From Candidatus Bathyarchaeota archaeon (GTDB taxonomy: Archaea > Thermoproteota > Bathyarchaeia > Bathyarchaeales > Bathycorpusculaceae), in assembly GCA_030672945.1 (NCBI GenBank), contig DAOVFL010000065.1, positions 1 to 5,612 on the forward strand: 5,612 nucleotides of DNA, given 5' to 3'. Below are positions 1 to 4,506 of this stretch, in pieces; the stretch's first letter is position 1, and each line of letters starts with the position of its first letter. The notes under the pieces were generated by a model. It was not told the origin of the DNA. It saw only the letters and a list, made by a program, of their open reading frames with translations, and made no database searches. Position numbers and translations under genes: made by a program.

Positions 1-1194
1 GATCCAGCCCTTGAACGCTGGCTTAACACTATAATGAAAGCGTCAACACGATATGTTTACAGAAGCGCCTTCAGAGTATATGCAGAATTCACAGGTATGA
101 CCGGCTCCGCTTTGATTGATGAAGCACTTGAGGATTTGAAGCGAGATCCCAGAATGAAAAAGGATGTTGTTTTGCAGAGGCTTATAAGCTTCTATAATTG
201 GTGTAAAACAGAGTATCCCCGGAAGAGCAGAGGTAAAGGTGAACATAAGGTTCTGGGTAAAGGAGTCTCTGATAAGCTTGCATATTTGTATGTGGGAGCT
301 ATACGCAGTTTTTATGCTACCTTCAGCGTCACAGTTCGGATGAAGGGAAGACACTCACTCCCAAAGCCCAGGGTAACTAACAAGCGGATGAAGGTTAATG
401 CTGAACAGGTTAAGGTGCTTGTGGATCACGCACGATCACCCAGGGATCGAGCTATCATACTAACGTTATTTCAGAGCGGTATTGATGTTTCAACCTTGTG
501 CAGCCTACGATATGGAGACATAGCAGAAGGACTTGCAGCAGAAGAGCATCCTTTGAAGCTGGAGTTATATCGTCAGAAGAGTGGAATAGAGTTCTACACG
601 TTTCTCGGTAAAGACGCTGTTCTTGCGATAAAAGCCTATCTTGCTGATACGAAAGCTAGGGGAATCAGCTTCCAGCATGACACACCTTTATTCTTGAAGG
701 TGAAGGGAAAACAAGCTATGACAACAAACCTGGTGCAGAACATGATGCGCGCAGTAGCCTTGAAAACCGGCTTCATAAACAAAGAGAACAATGGCAAAGC
801 CTTCAATCCACTAGGCCCTCACGCTTTAAGGGAGAGCTTCGGTTCAATAATGATTAACAACGGTGTACCCGACACAATCGTGGATTTCTGGCTTGGACAT
901 AGTATTGGAGAGATGGCTCAAGCCTACAAATCCGTACAGTTTAAGAGTTTGAGGAAGTCGTATTTGGAGAGGGAGAAGCTGCTTAACATTTCAGCCCGGG
1001 GCCTAGATGAAGAGGAGCTGGAGGAAAAAGTCTCGGAGAAAGTGGATGAACGCGTTGAAGTGCTTCGTAGGATTATTAGGCGTTGTGAAGATGAAAACAG
1101 AGATATTAACAGTCGGATGAGACTTGCTGAAAAGAAGCTTGAGAGCATGGAAGAGATAATTCATAAAATCAGGTTAGAGATAGAAAGCAACTAG
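1..1194 (+). CDS. Tyrosine recombinase/integrase with C-terminal coiled coil, 5' end outside the window
   Basis: This is a site-specific DNA recombinase of the phage-integrase (tyrosine recombinase) family. The frame is open to base 1, and the residues before the first ATG (base 34) include an Ala-Leu-Glu-Arg-Trp-Leu stretch typical of the start of a core-binding domain, so the true start lies upstream. Counting from that ATG, the N-terminal DNA-binding domain covers about residues 1-110 and the catalytic domain about 120-310. Visible catalytic positions are Lys182, His263 and Arg266 (HALR), His289 (LGH) and the nucleophile Tyr298 (AYKS), nine residues after His289 as expected. The first catalytic Arg is replaced: box I reads SGIDVSTLCSLRYGDI, with Asp151 where GLR normally supplies it. 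Residues 325-386 are highly charged with heptad-like leucines, a probable coiled coil for multimer assembly. The family assignment is secure. Activity is uncertain because of Asp151, unless this subfamily uses another Arg such as Arg159. Confidence 0.93.
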   Translation, partial: DPALERWLNTIMKASTRYVYRSAFRVYAEFTGMTGSALIDEALEDLKRDPRMKKDVVLQRLISFYNWCKTEYPRKSRGKGEHKVLGKGVSDKLAYLYVGAIRSFYATFSVTVRMKGRHSLPKPRVTNKRMKVNAEQVKVLVDHARSPRDRAIILTLFQSGIDVSTLCSLRYGDIAEGLAAEEHPLKLELYRQKSGIEFYTFLGKDAVLAIKAYLADTKARGISFQHDTPLFLKVKGKQAMTTNLVQNMMRAVALKTGFINKENNGKAFNPLGPHALRESFGSIMINNGVPDTIVDFWLGHSIGEMAQAYKSVQFKSLRKSYLEREKLLNISARGLDEEELEEKVSEKVDERVEVLRRIIRRCEDENRDINSRMRLAEKKLESMEEIIHKIRLEIESN

Positions 1195-1211
1195 CGAAAC
1201 AAAGAATGTAG

Positions 1212-1266
1212 CGCGTTAAATCCTTGTTCAAATCTCGTTCAAATTCCGTTTGAGTTTCGTTTAGCA
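1212..1266. repeat. Five degenerate 11-base direct repeats after the recombinase gene
   Basis: GTT trinucleotides occur at 1215, 1226, 1237, 1248 and 1259, exactly 11 bases apart. The surrounding units are CGCGTTAAATC, CTTGTTCAAAT, CTCGTTCAAAT, TCCGTTTGAGT and TTCGTTTAGCA. Units 2 and 3 differ at only one of their 11 bases; the others are more decayed. An 11-base period places each copy on the same face of the DNA helix, as in arm-type or accessory sites bound by integrases and excisionases, or in cooperative operators. Position just after a recombinase gene fits that reading, but the function is inferred. Confidence 0.5.
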
Positions 1267-1289
1267 ATCGCGAACAATTTTCTTTTTAC

Positions 1290-1299
1290 GGATATACTT
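1290..1299 (+). promoter_or_regulatory. Possible archaeal TATA box for a leadered transcript of the NYN gene
   Basis: The sequence GGATATACTT is TATA-like. If used, transcription would start about 25 bases downstream, near 1320, and give a leader of about 125 bases containing the whole long hairpin. A perfect 10-base palindrome, CTTAGCTAAG (1297-1306), overlaps its downstream edge and could be a repressor site. A competing TATA candidate lies at 1408-1416 (TTTATTAAT), inside the 3' arm of the hairpin, and would give a near-leaderless mRNA. The sequence alone does not decide between them. Confidence 0.25.
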
Positions 1300-1347
1300 A
1301 GCTAAGAACAGTAAAGCTTATCAATAGCTAGTAGCATGGGTTATTTT

Positions 1348-1417
1348 AGTTAGTAAACACTACCGTTCTCCTTTGACCTTCACTTGGTTGAGGGATGAAC
1401 GGTAGCATTTATTAATT
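1348..1417 (+). other. Long imperfect RNA-type hairpin upstream of the NYN ribonuclease gene
   Basis: Reading outward from the loop: loop TTCACTT (1379-1385); 10 pairs, 1369-1378 with 1386-1395, including three G-U pairs; one bulged T (1396); nine perfect pairs, CTACCGTTC (1360-1368) with GAACGGTAG (1397-1405); a 2x2 internal loop (CA/CA); and ten more pairs, 1348-1357 with 1408-1417, including two G-U pairs. That is about 29 pairs in 70 bases. All five non-Watson-Crick pairs are G-U when read as plus-strand RNA and would be C-A mismatches on the other strand, which favours a plus-strand transcript. No poly-T tract follows, so it is not a simple terminator. It could be a leader element of the NYN gene, a free small RNA, or the remains of a small palindromic mobile element. 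Confidence 0.6.
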
Positions 1418-1447
1418 TAACTCCTTCTTCTATTTTTGTGAAACTTG

Positions 1448-1999
1448 ATGAATACCGCAGCAGTTTTTATAGACGGTGGATACCTCCACAACGTGTTAAA
1501 ACATGTTTTTAAAGAACCAACAATTGACTATGCAAAATTCTGTGATGCGTTATGCACAAATGTTGATGCAAAGAGATTTAGAACGTATTATTACGATTGT
1601 ATGCCTTACCAATCAGCCCCTCCTACTCCAACCGAAAGAACACAGTATGCTGGAAAGCAAAGATTCTTTCGCTACCTTCAGTTTTGTCCTCGTTTTGATG
1701 TTCGCTTTGGAAAAATGCAAAAGGTAGGAACTACACCTCCAAAACAGAAGAGGATTGATGTTCTCCTTTCGGTTGAGATGGTTCGAATGAGTTGGGATCA
1801 TCAAATTGAAACTGCAATTTTAGTTAGTGGAGATAGTGATTTAGTGCCAGCAGTAAAAGCCACAAAAGACGCTGGTGTAATAACAGTAGTTTACCATTCT
1901 CGATATTCACCAAGAGTATATGCACATGACGAATTACTGTTAGCTTGTGATGAACGAATAGAAATCACTCAAGCCCTTATTGACAGTGTTAAACGATGA
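1448..1999 (+). CDS. NYN-domain (LabA/DUF88-like) predicted ribonuclease
   Basis: The protein has 183 residues and is essentially one NYN domain, a PIN-like fold of metal-dependent RNases. The acidic metal-binding positions are visible: Asp9 in AVFIDGGYL, Asp104 in KRIDVLLSVEM after a Lys-rich turn, and Asp129 and Asp131 in LVSGDSDLVPAV. The later segment AGVITVVYHSR is the usual strand after the SGDSD motif. Length is normal for a stand-alone LabA-like protein and nothing appears missing. The ATG at 1448 is preferred, with a weak GTGA ribosome-binding match at 1438-1441; a TTG directly before it (1445) would add one residue. It lies 253 bases after the recombinase and directly behind the long hairpin. 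In this family RNA cleavage is well supported in several members, but the target here is unknown. No membrane segment or partner domain is present. Confidence 0.88.
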   Translation: MNTAAVFIDGGYLHNVLKHVFKEPTIDYAKFCDALCTNVDAKRFRTYYYDCMPYQSAPPTPTERTQYAGKQRFFRYLQFCPRFDVRFGKMQKVGTTPPKQKRIDVLLSVEMVRMSWDHQIETAILVSGDSDLVPAVKATKDAGVITVVYHSRYSPRVYAHDELLLACDERIEITQALIDSVKR

Positions 2000-2027
2000 G
2001 CTGGCACGCAAGTTAGTTTATCCATAT

Positions 2028-2110
2028 TGTTACAATGTAACATTCAGAAGTTATGTTTCTATATGGTTTAGATATACCTAAATAGTGTAGAAATGCTTAT
2101 GTCTTTTTTT
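2028..2110. terminator. Convergent 3' ends: small palindrome and plus-strand T-tract
   Basis: The NYN gene (plus) and the membrane-protein gene (minus) converge on a 97-base gap. It contains the inverted repeat TGTTAC-AAT-GTAACA (2028-2042). A run of seven Ts follows on the plus strand at 2104-2110, inside the 3' end of the minus-strand gene. T-tracts are the main intrinsic termination signal in archaea, so this is a plausible stop for NYN transcription. No matching T-tract was seen for the minus strand. Confidence 0.3.
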
Positions 2111-2888
2111 CCTTTTTCAAAAATGCTAAAACTCTGTTTTTATGCGTCAGTTTCCGTCGAAGCTGAGGAAACGCCGTTCTTAAGTCCTTAGTCACATCAA
2201 TCTTTGGTTGATCTTCTTCATTCCTTTCCTGAAATATATGGCTGATAAAAGCTTGTAGTACAGGGCAATAATTATTCATAAGTTTTCTTTCTACTGCGCG
2301 AAGCACACAAATTAACAATGCTGCGCACATGAGCAAGACAAACAGAAGGAAACCTTCAGCATTTTCCCAAACACAATATGTCTCCAGAGATGAAAAGTTG
2401 TTGTAGGGTTCAATAAAGAACCGCTCAAAATATAATCGAAAGATCAGCGCTACAACTGATCCCATCCCTAAAGCATAGATTGTTGCCTTTAACGTATGAT
2501 ACATATCTAATCTCCTAGTCATATAGTCCCAAACATGTTTTTGTGTTCTCCGACTAGTCATATAGTCAAGAATAGCGCATAACTCAGCTCTTCCTAGTTG
2601 GCCCCTTAATCCATGCTGTATACATTTCGCTCTTAGCAACTGCTCGATCGGTTGTAATTCAGTAATTCCTAGGATTCTACCTCTTTGCATATACTTTAAC
2701 ATCCAAATTTGGGCGATAAGAAATCCTATTGCTGGACCAGCAGCCAAAGACAGAAAACCCAAAAACGTTCCAATGTCAGAATGAGTAGCGAGTTTGAATA
2801 AAGGTACAATATTAATTGAAACAACCACTAGAAGGAAAGTGAAACCGGGAGTCATATATCTAAAGGAAAAATATCCTCTTTCAGACAT
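2097..2888 (-). CDS. Four-helix membrane protein of unknown function
   Basis: I do not recognise the family. The 263 residues show two N-terminal transmembrane helices (about 14-34 and 39-64), a charged, probably helical stretch (about 66-130), two more helices (about 133-154 and 178-197), and a basic C-terminal tail of about 65 residues ending in several lysines. Positive residues after helices 2 and 4 suggest that the middle segment and the tail are cytoplasmic. There is no signal peptide, no lipobox and no transporter or enzyme motif. The ATG at 2888 has no ribosome binding site but has a TATA box about 27 bases upstream, indicating a leaderless mRNA. The gene stands alone on its strand between two convergently or divergently placed plus-strand genes. 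A pore-forming or sensor role in a defence setting can be imagined, but nothing in the sequence shows it. Confidence 0.8.
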   Translation of the reverse strand: MSERGYFSFRYMTPGFTFLLVVVSINIVPLFKLATHSDIGTFLGFLSLAAGPAIGFLIAQIWMLKYMQRGRILGITELQPIEQLLRAKCIQHGLRGQLGRAELCAILDYMTSRRTQKHVWDYMTRRLDMYHTLKATIYALGMGSVVALIFRLYFERFFIEPYNNFSSLETYCVWENAEGFLLFVLLMCAALLICVLRAVERKLMNNYCPVLQAFISHIFQERNEEDQPKIDVTKDLRTAFPQLRRKLTHKNRVLAFLKKEKKT

Positions 2889-2911
2889 GATTAACTTTTA
2901 AAGATATGCCG

Positions 2912-2920
2912 TTTAAATAA
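2912..2920 (-). promoter_or_regulatory. Archaeal TATA box for the membrane-protein gene
   Basis: On the minus strand this reads TTATTTAAA, centred 27-28 bases upstream of the ATG at 2888. That is the distance expected if transcription starts at or just before the start codon. The absence of a Shine-Dalgarno match between the box and the ATG agrees with a leaderless transcript, common in archaea. Confidence 0.5.
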
Positions 2921-2926
2921 CTACAG

Positions 2927-2947
2927 TATCCTACGAAGCCTAGGATA
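2927..2947. repeat. Seven-pair inverted repeat upstream of the membrane-protein promoter
   Basis: TATCCTA (2927-2933) and TAGGATA (2941-2947) are perfectly complementary across a 7-base spacer. The element lies immediately upstream of the TATA box at 2912-2920 on the minus strand, where archaeal activators often bind. As RNA it would be a weak AT-rich hairpin, so a DNA-level protein site is more likely. Confidence 0.35.
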
Positions 2948-3061
2948 GCCCTCTCAAATCGGCTTTATCGTAGATTTGCTTAAGCTTCTTGTCGAACCAC
3001 ACACTGACCCAGCATTTGGTTAGTTAAATAAAGCATTATCATTCTAGTAAAACAAAGGCAA

Positions 3062-3079
3062 ATGAGTAAACTTACTCAT
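3062..3079. promoter_or_regulatory. 18-base palindrome, probable dimeric regulator site
   Basis: ATGAGTAA-AC-TTACTCAT has two perfect 8-base arms around a 2-base centre. Symmetry ends sharply outside the arms. Such a compact palindrome in a divergent intergenic region is typical of an operator for a dimeric DNA-binding protein. It is about 170 bases from each flanking start codon, far for direct promoter occlusion, unless the TATA-like TTAAATAAA at 3024-3032 is a real promoter. Confidence 0.4.
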
Positions 3080-3163
3080 GTCAAAGACAAATTGTCGTTA
3101 GGTTCAAATGAACACCACGAGGAATTAGGTTAGTCTAACATTCACAAGTCACATTTCTGCATC

Positions 3164-3202
3164 AGCTAAGCATCCTAACTAAGCGAAAAAGCTAAGTCAT
3201 TA
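3164..3202. repeat. Three short direct repeats with a 13-base period
   Basis: AGCTAAG (3164-3170), AACTAAG (3177-3183) and AGCTAAG (3190-3196) start exactly 13 bases apart. The array ends about 35 bases before the TTG start at 3237 and overlaps the region where an upstream promoter element would lie. It may be a regulator-binding array. The units are short, so chance is possible. Confidence 0.3.
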
Positions 3203-3236
3203 AAGGATAATAAAAGGTTTCGAGAGGGAAGCTGAT

Positions 3237-3767
3237 TTGAGCAAGCCTCAGCCTTACAAACTGATTGTAACGATTATAGTTAAATCAAAAGCAAAGCTTT
3301 TCGGATTTTTTCCTATCAAATCTGTTATTTCTGGCGAATTTTTTGAAATACACTTTCAATTTGAAAATATAAGTGAAGAAACTTTTCCAGGCACAGATTT
3401 TTTGTATAGCATAGAATGGCCGTCTGTGCAATCCGTTAGAGGTAGCTTCCCAATTGGTCCTCTCAAAAAGAATCAATTTCATGGTAGCCCTCCGATTACT
3501 ACTCATGCTTTGTGTGAAGGGTTCGGACTGATTTTTATCAAGGGTCCTCTGACAGTAAAAGATAAGCAAGCCCGCACGAGACAAATTGAATATTATAGTG
3601 GGAAACGTGTAGAGGATCATATCGATATTAGGAGTAGTTCAGCTTCCGTTATTGCAAAAAGTTGGGAAGAGGTCTATGAGTTTTGGGCGATGATAATTTC
3701 AGCAACAGCCCTAATGATAATTGCCCTTGAAAAAATATTCTCTTTCTTAAATTGGCTCATACCCTAA
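3237..3767 (+). CDS. Tail-anchored, beta-rich protein of unknown function
   Basis: The family is not recognised. The 176-residue product has an N-terminal region of about 135 residues with alternating hydrophobic strands (for example YKLIVTIIV and FFEIHFQFEN), resembling a beta-sandwich or CARDB-like fold. A single hydrophobic helix follows at about 148-165, and a hydrophobic end, FSFLNWLIP, lies at the C-terminus. With no N-terminal signal sequence, this points to a tail-anchored membrane protein whose soluble domain faces the cytoplasm. The only possible start upstream of the conserved-looking region is TTG at 3237; in-frame codons before it contain no ATG, GTG or TTG back to a stop at 3201. 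A purine-rich GAGAGGG (3222-3228) gives an 8-base ribosome-binding spacing and supports the TTG. The gene converges with the C2H2 gene 21 bases downstream. Confidence 0.72.
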   Translation: MSKPQPYKLIVTIIVKSKAKLFGFFPIKSVISGEFFEIHFQFENISEETFPGTDFLYSIEWPSVQSVRGSFPIGPLKKNQFHGSPPITTHALCEGFGLIFIKGPLTVKDKQARTRQIEYYSGKRVEDHIDIRSSSASVIAKSWEEVYEFWAMIISATALMIIALEKIFSFLNWLIP

Positions 3768-3771
3768 TTGG

Positions 3772-3804
3772 TTCCTGTGCAGGAATGCCTAAGTCTTATT
3801 TTTT
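3772..3804 (+). terminator. Hairpin and T-tract ending the tail-anchored protein gene
   Basis: TTCCTG (3772-3777) and CAGGAA (3780-3785) form a compact inverted repeat only four bases after the stop codon of the plus-strand gene, in the 21-base gap between convergent genes. A T-run, TTATTTTTT (about 3797-3804), follows on the plus strand inside the end of the C2H2 gene. Hairpin plus Ts fits intrinsic termination; the hairpin could also protect the 3' ends of both transcripts. Confidence 0.45.
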
Positions 3805-3911
3805 GTGCGATGTTCTTTATTCTCGTGTTCAACTACTTTTTCAATTTTCTCATGTGTATAGTTGCACCAGCTGCAATGCCAGGGATCAGTTAAACGTTTT
3901 CGATGAACCAT
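3789..3911 (-). CDS. 40-residue C2H2 zinc-finger protein
   Basis: Hand translation of the minus strand gives a 40-residue protein from ATG at 3911 to TAG at 3789. It is almost entirely one zinc finger: Cys13-x2-Cys16-x12-His29-x4-His34, the classical C2H2 spacing, with Trp11 just before the first Cys and basic residues at both ends (HRKR at 3-6, RTKNK at 35-39). A strong ribosome binding site, GGAAGTGA, lies 7 bases before the ATG, and an in-frame TAG two codons upstream fixes the start. Single-finger proteins of this size are known in archaea and archaeal viruses and are usually taken to bind DNA or RNA. It lies 138 bases after the two-helix membrane gene on the same strand, so it may be the last gene of that operon or separately expressed. 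The exact target is unknown. Confidence 0.7.
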   Translation of the reverse strand: MVHRKRLTDPWHCSWCNYTHEKIEKVVEHENKEHRTKNKT

Positions 3912-3982
3912 AATCTATTCACTTCCTTTTTACTCAGACTATTCCTTCTTTTTCTACATGGTTTGTGGAGCTTGCTGCCGGA

Positions 3983-4039
3983 TGGATAGACAACACTTGG
4001 CTTCTAAAAGAAGCTGTGTTCCAGCATCAAGCCTATCCA
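3983..4039. repeat. Nested inverted repeats between the two-helix protein and C2H2 genes
   Basis: An outer pair, TGGATAG (3983-3989) and CTATCCA (4033-4039), encloses an inner hairpin: AACAC (3992-3996) with GTGTT (4016-4020), and GCTTC (4000-4004) with GAAGC (4010-4014) around a TAAAA loop. About 17 pairs form in 57 bases, with one large unpaired side (4021-4032). It fills much of the 138-base gap on the minus-strand transcript. It could separate expression of the C2H2 gene from the genes before it, by termination or RNA processing; no long T-tract follows on the minus strand. Confidence 0.45.
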
Positions 4040-4049
4040 CACAAAACCC

Positions 4050-4295
4050 CTAATCTTTTTTTTCTGGCATCTTATGACTATGCCGAAACGATTCAACACC
4101 AGCAATTAGAAACACAAAACCAACAAAAGACAATAGCTCTCCCCAGTGGCGATATGGATATTCAATCCACCAATCATCCGTTAACCAGCTTTTATATACA
4201 GTGTAGTAGGTTCCAGCGAATACCCCTAACAACAGCAAGAACAGTCCTAACGACCAACACATTAGACACAGCGTTCGATATTCTTCTGCTTTCAT
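4050..4295 (-). CDS. Small two-helix membrane protein, last of a tightly packed gene set
   Basis: The 81-residue product has a hydrophobic helix at about 9-30 (Leu-rich, LGLFLLLLGVF), an aromatic loop at 31-49 with several Trp and Tyr residues (DDWWIEYPYRHW), a second helix at about 50-67, and a short charged tail of His, Lys and Glu. The aromatic loop is probably outside and both termini inside. No family is recognised. The ATG at 4295 has a clear AGAAGGA ribosome-binding match 7 bases upstream, and the gene begins 14 bases after the stop of the broken zinc ribbon gene, so it is translated from the same mRNA. A longer open frame on the opposite strand lacks protein-like character and is rejected. 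A membrane-acting effector or anchor for the nuclease operon is possible but unproven. Confidence 0.75.
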   Translation of the reverse strand: MKAEEYRTLCLMCWSLGLFLLLLGVFAGTYYTVYKSWLTDDWWIEYPYRHWGELLSFVGFVFLIAGVESFRHSHKMPEKKD

Positions 4296-4309
4296 GGCTT
4301 ATTCCTTCT

Positions 4310-4498
4310 TTAGTTGTCTTTGATCGGTTCCCAAAGTATCTTTCCACAGTTACATTTTGGGCAATGAGGTATTTTGCCCGTTACACGATTTAGTCTTATC
4401 CACTCTGCTCTCGAAACTGTTCATTCATGTCCACACTTAATGCATTTGATTTTGAAAGCATCTGCATCTTTCTCTCGCGTCACGTTACGCCTCCCCAT
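4310..4498 (-). pseudogene. Zinc ribbon protein gene interrupted by in-frame TGA
   Basis: From the minus-strand ATG at 4498 the frame gives 25 residues ending CIKCGHE, then TGA (4423-4421), then continues in the same frame for 36 residues to TAA at 4312-4310. The second part carries HCPKC and a further Cys. Read through, the 62-residue product has Cys19-x2-Cys22 and Cys46-x2-Cys49, a complete zinc ribbon. The stop sits directly after Cys-Gly-His-Glu, where zinc ribbons very often have Trp, so a single TGG to TGA change explains it. No start codon allows the second half to be made alone. Nearby genes use TGG for Trp and TGA as a genuine stop (NYN gene and the winged-helix gene), which argues against recoding. 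The gene fits its operon exactly, 8 bases after the nuclease gene and 14 before the next. It is a recent nonsense mutation or a base-call error. Confidence 0.68.
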
Positions 4499-4506
4499 TC
4501 TATCTT

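Larger units (their letters stand above)
2889..3236. other. Divergent intergenic region with palindromes and short direct repeats
   Basis: This 348-base gap separates two divergent genes and holds no convincing gene. Moving rightward it contains the TATA box of the minus-strand gene, a hairpin TATCCTA/TAGGATA (2927-2947), a second inverted repeat CAAATC/GATTTG (2955-2978), a TATA-like TTAAATAAA (3024-3032), an 18-base near-perfect palindrome (3062-3079), a small inverted repeat GTTCA-AA-TGAAC (3102-3113), GTTAG-T-CTAAC (3129-3139), and three CTAAG copies 13 bases apart (3164-3196). A 23-codon open frame starts at 3062 but has little support. The density of symmetric elements suggests regulator binding rather than unused spacer. 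Confidence 0.5.

Noticed and set aside
924..1148. Ser-rich minus-strand open frame opposite the recombinase tail
   Set aside because: It is the antisense of the Glu/Lys-rich coiled coil, a common artefact of biased composition.
1221..1250. GTTCAAAT motifs resembling a tRNA T-loop, a usual integrase attachment target
   Set aside because: The flanking bases do not pair as a T-stem and no acceptor, D or anticodon arm can be built around them. The 11-base repeat explains the motifs better.
1340..1421. Long hairpin as an integron attC site
   Set aside because: A RYYYAAC match exists at 1415-1421, but on the wrong side of the hairpin, and no GTTRRRY partner is found at the other end. The recombinase also lacks integron-specific features that I could identify.
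4050..4052. TAG at the end of the two-helix membrane gene as a read-through (pyrrolysine) codon, extending the frame to a stop near 3954
   Set aside because: The extension of about 30 codons shows no recognisable motif and overlaps the nested hairpin, which explains the sequence better.
3965..4393. 142-residue plus-strand open frame
   Set aside because: It lies opposite the two-helix membrane gene and the zinc ribbon gene, lacks a ribosome binding site and recognisable protein character, and would cut through features that read well on the minus strand.
4320..4424. Short ATG frame overlapping the TGA in the zinc ribbon gene (ATGA at 4424)
   Set aside because: It encodes about 24 residues in a different frame with no motif; the original frame keeps the zinc-binding cysteines.
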